Shown: piece by piece, positions 1 through 5,217 of the stretch
How positions within the stretch are numbered: the stretch's first letter is position 1
Layout: every line of letters starts with the position of its first letter
NCBI GenBank assembly: GCA_016177355.1
Contig: JACOVL010000117.1
Location: 1 to 7,916 of the forward strand
Length of the DNA: 7,916 nucleotides
Reading direction: 5' to 3'
Origin: Betaproteobacteria bacterium
Lineage (GTDB): Bacteria; Pseudomonadota; Gammaproteobacteria; Burkholderiales; SG8-41
Program-made: the position numbers and the translations under genes
Notes under the pieces: model-generated
Databases searched by the model: none
What the model was told of the DNA's origin: nothing
The model's input: only the letters and a program-made list of their open reading frames with translations

Positions 1-627
1 AGCGTGCTCTCGGGCGAGGACATGAGGATGCTCGAGGGGATGCTGCGCGGCACCGACATCGTGGTGGTGAGCGACGAGGTCTACGAGCACATCGTGTTCG
101 ACGGCCACCGGCACCAGAGCGTCGCGCGCTTCCCGGGGCTCGCCGAGCGCAGCTTCGTCGTCTCCTCATTCGGCAAGACTTACCACGTCACCGGCTGGAA
201 GATGGGCTACGTGCTGGCGCCGCGCGAGTTGATGGCCGAATTCAGAAAAGTCCATCAATTCAACGTGTTCGTCGCGAACGGCCCGATCCAGCACGCGCTC
301 GCCGAATACATGGGAAACAAGGACGCATATCTCTCACTCGCCGCGTTCTACCAGAAGAAGCGCGATTTCTTCCTCGATGGCGTGAAGGGCTCGCGCTTCA
401 AGCCGCTGCCTTCGCGCGGCACCTTCTTCCAGAACCTCGCCTACGACGCGATCAGCGACGAGAAGGACGCCGACCTCGCGATCCGGCTCACCCGGGAGCA
501 CAAGGTGGCCTCGATCCCGGTGTCGGTGTTCTACCGCGAGCCGCCGCCGCACCGTGTGCTGCGCTTCTGCTTCGCCAAGTCCGAGGACACACTCGCCCGC
601 GGCGCGGAAATCCTGTGCCGGATCTGA
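1..627 (+). CDS. Pyridoxal-phosphate aminotransferase, class I/II, YbdL-like (5' end missing)
   Basis: This is the C-terminal 208 residues of a fold-type I aminotransferase; the frame is open to the left edge, so the true start lies outside. Seen in the sequence, numbering from the first codon: D25 and Y28 in SDEVYEH (the pair that contacts the PLP ring), the Schiff-base lysine K59 in SFGKTYHVTGWK, and R188 in LRFCFAK, which in this family binds the substrate carboxylate. The SFGKT-TGWK block, the HQ(F/Y) stretch and the VSVF...PH.(V/L)(L/I)R(F/L)CFAK ending resemble Escherichia coli YbdL, a methionine/kynurenine-type transaminase that uses 2-oxo acids. Methionine or aromatic amino acid transamination is therefore likely, but specificity cannot be read from the sequence. 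All visible key residues are intact. It converges on the next gene with 4 bp between stops. Confidence 0.9.
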   Translation, partial: SVLSGEDMRMLEGMLRGTDIVVVSDEVYEHIVFDGHRHQSVARFPGLAERSFVVSSFGKTYHVTGWKMGYVLAPRELMAEFRKVHQFNVFVANGPIQHALAEYMGNKDAYLSLAAFYQKKRDFFLDGVKGSRFKPLPSRGTFFQNLAYDAISDEKDADLAIRLTREHKVASIPVSVFYREPPPHRVLRFCFAKSEDTLARGAEILCRI

Positions 628-631
628 TGGG

Positions 632-1399
632 CTATTTGCTCCAGTTGATCTCGCGCGCGGTGCGGGCGCCGATCACGACGTCGTCCATGCCCGCGGGGAT
701 TTCCGCCTGCGTCTCCGAGACCGGGATGCGTCCCGCCATGATCTCGGCCTGCGTCTGCGGGTGTAGCGGCTCGGCGCGCGGGTCGGCGTAGCCGTCGGGA
801 AACAGGGGAAGGTTGCCCTTGAAATCGTACTTGTCGGTCGCCCCCAGCGCGTGCAGCAGCTCGTGCGCGATGATGACGTTGTTCGACCCCGCCATGTCGT
901 CGCTTGCGAATGCGTTCACCAGACCGAGCAGTCCCTTCTGCAATCCGGTCGAGTGCGAGAGCCGCTGCCGCGCGGCCGGATCGTGGTACGAAACGAAAAC
1001 CCGCACATCCGGCTTCGGTCCCCTGTAGGCATCATTGCGGTACGCCCAGTAGCGCACCTTCAGGCTCCACAGGATCACTTCGGGCTTGCTGCCGCCGAAC
1101 GGCGCCGCGGGAGGCTGCGATGATACGGGCGGGGCGATCCTTACCTCGACGGGCTGGCGCAGCGCGACGCCGTGCTTCTTCCCCTCGTCCCTGAAAAATA
1201 CCTCGATCGGCCCGAACGAGGCGTTCCGCAGCCCTTCGATATAACGCGCCGTGGCCTGCCCGCCGTCGGCGTTGATCGGGTAGATCGTCACGCGCAGCGT
1301 GTTGTTCCACTCGGCGGTGCGCGAACGCGCAAGCCACGCCCCCTGCGCGACCGTGGCCAGGATGAACAGCAGAACGGCGATGCGTATCACGCGCCACAT
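632..1399 (-). CDS. Membrane-anchored putative zinc metalloprotease, metzincin-like (HExxHxxGxxD)
   Basis: The product is 255 residues from the ATG at 1399; an in-frame TTG at 1408 would add three residues and neither start has a convincing Shine-Dalgarno. Residues about 4-24 are hydrophobic with Arg at 3 and 6, reading as a signal anchor or signal peptide, so the rest is probably periplasmic. The key motif is HELLHALGATDKYD: H179, E180, H183, G186 and D189. This fits the metzincin zinc site HExxHxxGxx(H/D); aspartate as third ligand is known from snapalysin (M7). M221 in AEIMAGR, 38 residues after H183, could be the Met-turn. Residues 90-104 form a Pro/Ser/Gly linker, suggesting two parts. 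I do not recognise a named family, so protease activity is inferred from the motif and substrates are unknown. It is transcribed away from the SDR/hydrolase operon, sharing a short intergenic region. Confidence 0.7.
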   Translation of the reverse strand: MWRVIRIAVLLFILATVAQGAWLARSRTAEWNNTLRVTIYPINADGGQATARYIEGLRNASFGPIEVFFRDEGKKHGVALRQPVEVRIAPPVSSQPPAAPFGGSKPEVILWSLKVRYWAYRNDAYRGPKPDVRVFVSYHDPAARQRLSHSTGLQKGLLGLVNAFASDDMAGSNNVIIAHELLHALGATDKYDFKGNLPLFPDGYADPRAEPLHPQTQAEIMAGRIPVSETQAEIPAGMDDVVIGARTAREINWSK

Positions 1400-1402
1400 G
1401 GT

Positions 1403-1430
1403 TTGCAAAACCCGTCCAAGCTCCTACACT
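1403..1430 (+). promoter_or_regulatory. Candidate sigma70 promoter of the SDR/hydrolase operon
   Basis: TTGCAA (1403-1408) and TACACT (1425-1430) are spaced by 16 bp, each matching four of six consensus positions. They sit just upstream of the GGGGAG ribosome site for the gene starting at 1453. The -35 overlaps the start region of the divergent protease gene, so the two promoters would overlap. This is pattern matching only. Confidence 0.35.
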
Positions 1431-1452
1431 TCGCACTCTAGGGGAGAACGGC

Positions 1453-2187
1453 ATGGCGGACAACCGCGACACGGCGGTGATCGTCGGGGTGGGGCACGGA
1501 CTGGGCATGGCGCTGGCGCAGCGTTTCGCGCGCGCCGAGATGAACGTCGTGATGGCCGCGCGCAACGCGGCGAAGCTCGAAGCGCTCGCCTCCGAATTCA
1601 GCGGCATCGTCCACCACACGATCGCCGTTGCCTGCGACGCGACGCGCGAGGCGGACGTGGAAGCGCTGTTCCAGCGCGTCGGCGCCGAATTGGGCCCGCC
1701 CCGGCTCGTCGTCTACAACGCCGGCGCCTTCGTGCGCAAGGGAATCCTGGAGACCACCGCGGAAGAGTTCGAGCGCTGCTGGCGCGCCGGCTGCCTCGGC
1801 GGGTTCTTCGTCGGGCGCGAAGCGGTGCGGGCGATGCTCGGAGCGAAGACCGGCGGCCGCCATCGCGGCACCATCATCTTCACCGGCGCCACCGCGTCAC
1901 TCCGCGGCGGCGCGAATTTCCACAATCTCGCGGTGGGGAAATTCGGGCTGCGCGCGCTCGCGCAGAGCATGGCGCGGGAGTTCCAGCCGCAGGGCATCCA
2001 CGTCGCGCACGTCATCATAGACGGCCAGATCGAAGCCGAGCGCCCGGGGCGCAGTGTCGCCGGGCGCGGGCCGGACGCCGTGCTCTCGCCCGCCGCCATC
2101 GCGGAATCCTACTATCAGCTACACTTGCAGCCGCCGAGCGCGTGGACGCTGGAGCTCGACCTCAGGCCGTACGTCGAGAAATTCTAG
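1453..2187 (+). CDS. SDR-family protein with catalytic Tyr replaced
   Basis: This is a 244-residue short-chain dehydrogenase/reductase fold protein. The ATG is preceded by GGGGAG at 7 nt, which fixes the start. Visible motifs: the N-terminal Rossmann glycine motif GVGHGLG (12-18), R37 after beta-2 (hints at NADP), the YNAGA motif (88-92) and a FTGATAS strand with S149 at the catalytic serine position. The YxxxK motif is altered: K163 is present but the residue four before it is L159, and the loop between S149 and K163 is shorter than usual. Classical SDR chemistry needs that Tyr, so the protein may be a divergent reductase, a binding protein or an enzyme with another acid/base. Proteins with ATASLRGGA and a non-Tyr residue occur as a recognisable SDR subgroup, so this is probably a family trait rather than damage. 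It is the first gene of an operon with the dienelactone hydrolase. Confidence 0.85.
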   Translation: MADNRDTAVIVGVGHGLGMALAQRFARAEMNVVMAARNAAKLEALASEFSGIVHHTIAVACDATREADVEALFQRVGAELGPPRLVVYNAGAFVRKGILETTAEEFERCWRAGCLGGFFVGREAVRAMLGAKTGGRHRGTIIFTGATASLRGGANFHNLAVGKFGLRALAQSMAREFQPQGIHVAHVIIDGQIEAERPGRSVAGRGPDAVLSPAAIAESYYQLHLQPPSAWTLELDLRPYVEKF

Positions 2188-2191
2188 GAGG
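2186..2191 (+). promoter_or_regulatory. Shine-Dalgarno overlapping the upstream stop codon
   Basis: AGGAGG sits 4 nt before the ATG at 2196 and shares two bases with the TAG stop (2185-2187) of the SDR gene. It fixes the hydrolase start, against the much longer open frame extending upstream, and implies translational coupling of the two genes. Confidence 0.8.
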
Positions 2192-2195
2192 AACC

Positions 2196-2900
2196 ATGCC
2201 GGTCAGATGGGACACCGTTACCGTGAACGGCCAGCCGATGCGCGTCTACATCGGCGTGCCGGAGGGCGAGCCGCGCCGGGCGGGGATACTCGTCGCGCAG
2301 CACGGCGCGGGCGTGGACGGGTTCGTGCAGGATGTCGTGAACCGGCTCTTTCGCCGCGGCTACGTCGCCGCCGCGCCGGCGCTGTATCACAGACAACCAG
2401 TTGATATTAAAGATAATTTAACGCGGATCGGGATGCTGCGCGACGACGAGATCGTCGCCGACATGAACGCGACGCTCGCCCACATGAAAGGCCTGAAAGA
2501 TCCCGCCGTCGGTCCCGTTGGCGTCGTCGGCTTCTGCATGGGCGGGCGCGTCTCGTACCTGATGGCCGCGGCGAACGCCGAGATCAAGGCGTGCGCGGTG
2601 TTTTACGGCGGGAATATCCTCAAGCAGTGGGGCAGCCTGCCCACGCCGTTCGAGCGCACCAACGACATCAAATGCCCCGTAATCGGGTTCTTCGGGATGG
2701 AGGACACCAATCCGAGCCCCGACGACGTGAACAGGATAGACGCGGAGCTCGCGCGCCTCGGCATGCCGCACGAGTTCCACCGCTACAACGGCGCCGGGCA
2801 CGCCTTCCAGAATTTCCTCGACGCGGCGCGCTACCGCGAGCGCCCGGCGCGCGGCTCGTGGAGCGAGATGCTCGCGTTCTTCGCGCAGCACCTCAGGTAA
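2196..2900 (+). CDS. Dienelactone hydrolase family protein (alpha/beta hydrolase)
   Basis: The product is a 234-residue cytoplasmic alpha/beta hydrolase, the usual length for the dienelactone hydrolase (carboxymethylenebutenolidase) family. The triad is readable: nucleophile Cys114 in the elbow GFCMGG, Asp170 in GMEDTN and His202 in GAGHAF. The N-terminal strand ILVAQHG (31-37) precedes the oxyanion region; the Glu that follows His in ClcD-type enzymes (HE) is Gly37 here, so it need not act on chloroaromatic dienelactones. Known members hydrolyse the lactone intermediate of modified ortho-cleavage, but the family is broad and no catechol-pathway genes adjoin, so the substrate is open. It is cotranscribed with the preceding SDR, suggesting a shared small-molecule pathway. 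Codons about 65-76 (2388-2423) are strikingly AT-rich compared with the rest. Its stop lies 3 bp from that of the next, convergent gene. Confidence 0.9.
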   Translation: MPVRWDTVTVNGQPMRVYIGVPEGEPRRAGILVAQHGAGVDGFVQDVVNRLFRRGYVAAAPALYHRQPVDIKDNLTRIGMLRDDEIVADMNATLAHMKGLKDPAVGPVGVVGFCMGGRVSYLMAAANAEIKACAVFYGGNILKQWGSLPTPFERTNDIKCPVIGFFGMEDTNPSPDDVNRIDAELARLGMPHEFHRYNGAGHAFQNFLDAARYRERPARGSWSEMLAFFAQHLR

Positions 2901-2903
2901 ATA

Positions 2904-3677
2904 TCAGAGCACGCCGGACAGCCCGCCGTCCACGTTGATGCAGCAGCCAGTGACGTAGCTCGCGGCATCCGAGGCGAGGAACGCGATCACGCCCGCCACT
3001 TCCCCGGCTTCGCCCATGCGCCCGAGCGGGACGGTTTTCCCCGTCTTGTCGTAATGCTCGGCGACGCTCAAGCCCTGGCGCGCGGCGCTCCGTTCCTGCT
3101 GCTTGGACTTGATCTTTCCCACCGCGACGGCGTTCACCAGGATGTTGAACGGCGCGAGCTCTTTCGACAGCGCCTTGGTCAGCGCCAGCCCCGCGGCGCG
3201 GCTGATCGTGGTCGGAAACGACCCCGCGAACGGCGCCTTTGCGCCCACCATGTTGAGGCTGATGATGCGCCCGCCGCCGTGCTTCTTCATGTGCGGGACC
3301 GCGGCGCGCGTGGTGCGGATATGGGCGAAGACCTTGATGTCGAGGTCGCTCTGCCACGCCTTGTCGTCCACCGCGTCGAACGCGAGCTGGCCGGTGCCGC
3401 CGGCGTTGTTGACGACGACGTCGACCCGCCCATAGCGCTTGACCGTCTCCTCGATGAAACGTTCGGCGTCACCTGCTCTGGCCGCGTCGGCCACCACCGC
3501 CAGCACATCCGCGCCCGATTTCTTCAGCTCGCCGGCGAATGCATCGAGGACATCCTGGCGGCGCGCGCAGATCGCGATCTTCGCGCCCTCCTGCGCGAAC
3601 CGCAGCGCGGTCGCCCGCCCGATACCCTCGCTGCCGCCGGTGATCGCGACGACTTTCCCCTTCAATCCGAGTTCCAC
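2904..3677 (-). CDS. SDR-family protein lacking the Ser-Tyr-Lys catalytic set
   Basis: This is a 257-residue SDR. I chose the GTG at 3677 because AGGAGG lies 6 nt upstream and the product then begins just before the first Rossmann strand (LKGKVVAITGG); the open frame runs upstream to 3740, but that extension is Arg-rich and not SDR-like. Cofactor motifs are intact: TGGSEGIG (13-20), RR at 39-40 suggesting NADP, D64 and NNAG (90-93). The active site is not: the serine position reads Asn142, the tyrosine position Thr156 and the lysine position Arg160 (PTTISRAAG aligned on YSASKAAV). The flanking helix and the C-terminal YVTGCCINVDGG are conserved, so the gene is not decaying. From memory, an SDR subgroup carries a similar PTSVSRAAG segment. 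The function is unknown: possibly a non-classical reductase, dehydratase or binding protein. Confidence 0.85.
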   Translation of the reverse strand: MELGLKGKVVAITGGSEGIGRATALRFAQEGAKIAICARRQDVLDAFAGELKKSGADVLAVVADAARAGDAERFIEETVKRYGRVDVVVNNAGGTGQLAFDAVDDKAWQSDLDIKVFAHIRTTRAAVPHMKKHGGGRIISLNMVGAKAPFAGSFPTTISRAAGLALTKALSKELAPFNILVNAVAVGKIKSKQQERSAARQGLSVAEHYDKTGKTVPLGRMGEAGEVAGVIAFLASDAASYVTGCCINVDGGLSGVL

Positions 3678-3683
3678 TGGCTT

Positions 3684-3689
3684 CCTCCT
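3684..3689 (-). promoter_or_regulatory. Shine-Dalgarno fixing the GTG start at 3677
   Basis: A perfect AGGAGG on the minus strand lies 6 nt before GTG. No comparable site precedes the upstream in-frame start codons, so this decides the N-terminus. Confidence 0.8.
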
Positions 3690-3762
3690 GCGGCGCGAAA
3701 GTGATCGCACCATCATGATCGAAACGCGATTGTGGCACACGGCGCGCCCCGCGTCGCGGTTT

Positions 3763-3770
3763 GCTAAACT
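3763..3770 (+). promoter_or_regulatory. Candidate extended -10 promoter for the 85-residue gene
   Basis: The sequence GCTAAACT, with TAAACT as -10 (3765-3770) and an upstream TG separated by one base, lies about 30 nt before the ATG at 3801. No good -35 is visible 16-18 bp upstream, which fits an extended -10 type promoter. It lies in the divergent gap after the minus-strand SDR. Confidence 0.4.
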
Positions 3771-3800
3771 GCGCGCTCACGGTCCCGGGACGGGCACGCC

Positions 3801-4058
3801 ATGAAGAAACTCTTCGACAAGGAACTCGCGGAGGCGATGGAGCAGCTGTGCGACGAGACCTGCGAGGCGATGCAGCTCGCCCGGGTCAGCCCCGACCTCG
3901 ACGACCTTTCCGCCTGCCTCGCGGTCGCGCTGCTCAAGATCGGGCTGGCGACCGGCTTCGTCGAGCAGCGCCATCCCGGCTTTGCGAAGGAAATCGAGGT
4001 CAAGCGCCAGCGCGTGATCGCCGCGCTCGCCAGGGAACAGCAGGAGAAAAAACACTGA
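3801..4058 (+). CDS. Hypothetical 85-residue alpha-helical protein
   Basis: I do not recognise this small cytoplasmic protein. It begins MKKLFDKELAEAMEQLCDETCEAM and ends with a Lys/Arg/Glu-rich helix followed by KKH. The composition is almost wholly helix-forming (Ala, Leu, Glu, Lys, Arg, Met), with one likely break at SPDLDD (30-35). Three cysteines (17, 21, 39) include a CxxxC pair, but no matching second pair is present for a metal site. There is no signal peptide or membrane segment. The ATG has only a weak GGACGGG-like site upstream. Codon choice is GC-rich like the neighbours, and a promoter-like element precedes it, so it is probably a real gene. It converges on a secreted-protein gene and shares a hairpin with it. 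Confidence 0.65.
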   Translation: MKKLFDKELAEAMEQLCDETCEAMQLARVSPDLDDLSACLAVALLKIGLATGFVEQRHPGFAKEIEVKRQRVIAALAREQQEKKH

Positions 4059-4073
4059 GCGACCGGCTGCCGG

Positions 4074-4107
4074 CCACCGGCCGCTGATTTTCAGCGGCCG
4101 CCGGTGG
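4074..4107. terminator. Long hairpin between convergent genes (candidate bidirectional terminator)
   Basis: The left arm CCACCGGCCGCTGA (4074-4087) pairs with TCAGCGGCCG...GTGG (4091-4107) around a TTT loop. It forms a 14-bp stem with a single 3-nt bulge on the right arm. The right arm contains the stop codon and last codons of the minus-strand gene ending at 4091. Neither side has a clear run of T, so it is not a textbook Rho-independent terminator, but its place between two gene ends fits one. Confidence 0.5.
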
Positions 4108-4618
4108 AAGCTTCCTGCACGCCGATGAAGCTGTGGTCGCAGAAGCCGGGGTCGGAGCTGTCCTTGAGGGCCTCGTACACCGCGTCGGGGTCGGACAGCA
4201 CTTTCGGGTCGAAATGCCGCGACTGCATCGCGCCGTAGGTCATGCACACGCCGCGCCGGTCGCGGTCGATGCAGTCGTAGACCGTGGTGAGGACGTACAT
4301 GCCGGCGACGTGGTCTATGAAATGCAGGTACTTGGCGGTCCGCGCCATCCGCACGTCCCGGGCGCCGGCCATGCGCGTAGTGATCTGCCGCGCCTGTTCG
4401 CCCTCTATGCCCTGGAAGTACGTGAGCGACTGGGAGCGCCCTTCCACCAGCACCAGGTCGCCGCTCGCCCGGTCCACTTCGTACGCCTGGTAGAACGCGC
4501 AGTGGACGAATTTCGACTGCACCAGGTTGTCGAACACGGCGTTCTGCGCCTGCGCTGCAACCGCGAACGACAGCGAAAGCGTCACGATTCCGAACCCGTG
4601 TTGCAGCGCGCGTTTCAT
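4091..4618 (-). CDS. Secreted hypothetical protein with four cysteines
   Basis: The product is 175 residues with a clear Sec signal peptide: K2 and R3, a hydrophobic core (about 9-22) and a cleavage site after AQA (22-24), giving a mature periplasmic or exported protein of about 151 residues starting QNAVF. The mature part has Cys40, Cys116, Cys125 and Cys160, an even number suited to two disulfides. A central segment (TYFQGIEGEQARQITTRM, then KYLHFIDHVAGMYVLTTVYDC) is amphipathic beta-like with no charged run typical of a membrane helix. I recognise no domain or catalytic motif. The ATG has only AGG at 4 nt as ribosome site. A leader inverted repeat lies upstream at 4654-4684. It is monocistronic as far as the window shows. 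Confidence 0.8.
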   Translation of the reverse strand: MKRALQHGFGIVTLSLSFAVAAQAQNAVFDNLVQSKFVHCAFYQAYEVDRASGDLVLVEGRSQSLTYFQGIEGEQARQITTRMAGARDVRMARTAKYLHFIDHVAGMYVLTTVYDCIDRDRRGVCMTYGAMQSRHFDPKVLSDPDAVYEALKDSSDPGFCDHSFIGVQEASTGGR

Positions 4619-4653
4619 CCGGCCTAGTTTGCGCTTTTCATCCCCGCATGTCC

Positions 4654-4684
4654 ACGTTTTCCCTGCTCATCTCCTTGAAAACGT
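4654..4684. repeat. 8-bp inverted repeat upstream of the secreted-protein gene
   Basis: ACGTTTTC (4654-4661) and GAAAACGT (4677-4684) are perfect reverse complements separated by 15 bp. The pair lies 36-66 bp upstream of the minus-strand start at 4618, so it could be an operator or a leader hairpin. No regulator is identified. Confidence 0.4.
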
Positions 4685-4720
4685 TAATAAGTCACTTGAC
4701 GCCGGCCGCTTCGCGCGCCG

Positions 4721-4820
4721 CGCCATCGCTTACCGGCGCCTGCGGACGAAATCGGCCATCGCTTCGTAAACGGCCTTGCGGTGCCCGACCGCCATGATGC
4801 GGAGTATCCGGCGCGGCCGG
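4721..4820 (+). repeat. Direct repeat, left copy (partner 6971-7070)
   Basis: One hundred positions align without indels to 6971-7070 with seven substitutions (4725, 4763, 4769, 4771, 4776, 4781, 4810). The offset is exactly 2250 bp and the orientation is the same. The copies bracket the XRE-nucleotidyltransferase pair and the amidohydrolase gene. Confidence 0.9.
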
Positions 4821-4826
4821 CCGATT
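4730..4826 (-). pseudogene. 3' remnant of a relE-type toxin gene
   Basis: Read on the minus strand, this encodes about 31 residues ending RRILRIMAVGHRKAVYEAMA, DFVRRRR and a TAA stop at 4730-4732. It matches the C-terminus of the intact toxin encoded at 6980-7267. At the DNA level 4721-4820 aligns without gaps to 6971-7070 with 7 differences. Six fall in codons: four are silent and two are conservative (Arg to Lys, Ile to Val). Similarity stops abruptly at about 4820, no start codon follows, and an in-frame TAA appears a few codons further upstream, so no toxin can be made. The substitution pattern suggests the copy diverged as a functional gene before losing its 5' two thirds. It abuts the promoter of the regulator/nucleotidyltransferase pair. 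Confidence 0.85.
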
Positions 4827-4837
4827 AAGGAGGTGGG

Positions 4838-4866
4838 TTGACTTTATGTGCTATTAATAGCACAAT
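4838..4866 (+). promoter_or_regulatory. Promoter of the XRE-nucleotidyltransferase operon
   Basis: TTGACT (4838-4843, five of six consensus) is followed after 17 bp by CACAAT (4861-4866, four of six). Transcription would begin at about 4872-4873, on or next to the GTG start at 4873. No Shine-Dalgarno lies between this promoter and the GTG, so the mRNA may be leaderless. The spacer is filled by a palindrome, suggesting repression by the encoded regulator. Confidence 0.6.
4847..4864. promoter_or_regulatory. Perfect 18-bp palindrome, probable operator
   Basis: TGTGCTATTAATAGCACA is a perfect palindrome centred between 4855 and 4856, inside the -35/-10 spacer of the operon promoter and overlapping the -10. 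Symmetric sites of this kind are typical of autorepressing XRE-family antitoxins. A third half-site, AGCACA, occurs at 4880-4885, exactly 21 bp downstream of the right half-site. Confidence 0.75.
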
Positions 4867-4872
4867 ATATGC

Positions 4873-5217
4873 GTGAAACAGCACATATACCCATTGCTGG
4901 CATCGCATCGCCGGAAGCTCGGCATGTCGCAGCAAGAGCTCGCCGCTCGGGCAGGATTGCGTCGTGAAAAGGTGAATCGCATTGAAAGCAGGGACCAAAA
5001 TATCGGCTTCAATGAATTTTGTCGTTTGGTCGACGCATTGGGACTGGAGCTATTTCTTCGCGAAAAAGGACAATCGGGTTCATCGCTTGAGCAAGGCGGA
5101 TATCAATCCCAATCCGCACACTCCGCACGCCATCTGGAGCCTCAAGAGTTTCATAAAGCTTCTTTTATTGATGGCTCCAGGGCGAAGATTTTGAGTTGGG
5201 GGAAAGTCCCAAGGTGA
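4873..5217 (+). CDS. XRE-family helix-turn-helix regulator, probable antitoxin
   Basis: The product is 114 residues from a GTG start; no ATG is in frame, and the ATG at 4869 is in another frame. Residues about 5-62 form a Cro/C1-type HTH domain: HRRKLGMSQQELAARAG (helices 1-2), LRREKVNRIESR (recognition helix region), then FNEFCRLVDALGLELFLRE. The 50-residue tail is Ser/Gln/His-rich, then ends FIDGSRAKILSWGKVPR; in HTH antitoxins the tail usually contacts the toxin. Base composition is clearly lower in GC than the genes to the left, suggesting horizontal acquisition. Its stop codon overlaps the next start (GTGA), so the two are translationally coupled. The palindromic operator implies autoregulation. 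Antitoxin function is inferred from gene order and partner type; a plain transcriptional repressor is the alternative. Confidence 0.85.
   Translation: MKQHIYPLLASHRRKLGMSQQELAARAGLRREKVNRIESRDQNIGFNEFCRLVDALGLELFLREKGQSGSSLEQGGYQSQSAHSARHLEPQEFHKASFIDGSRAKILSWGKVPR

Noticed and set aside
1299..2195. Long upstream extension of the hydrolase frame
   Set aside because: It overlaps the well-supported SDR gene, is extremely Arg-rich, and the AGGAGG at 2186-2191 points to the ATG at 2196.
3678..3740. Upstream in-frame starts for the second SDR
   Set aside because: The added residues are Arg-rich, precede the normal SDR start and lack a ribosome site; GTG at 3677 has AGGAGG.
4133..4627. 164-codon plus-strand open frame
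   Set aside because: It is antisense to the secreted protein with a clear signal peptide, has low-complexity Val/His/Arg composition and no motifs.
4869..4900. ATG at 4869 as start of the XRE gene
   Set aside because: It is four bases from the GTG and in a different frame from the HTH domain.
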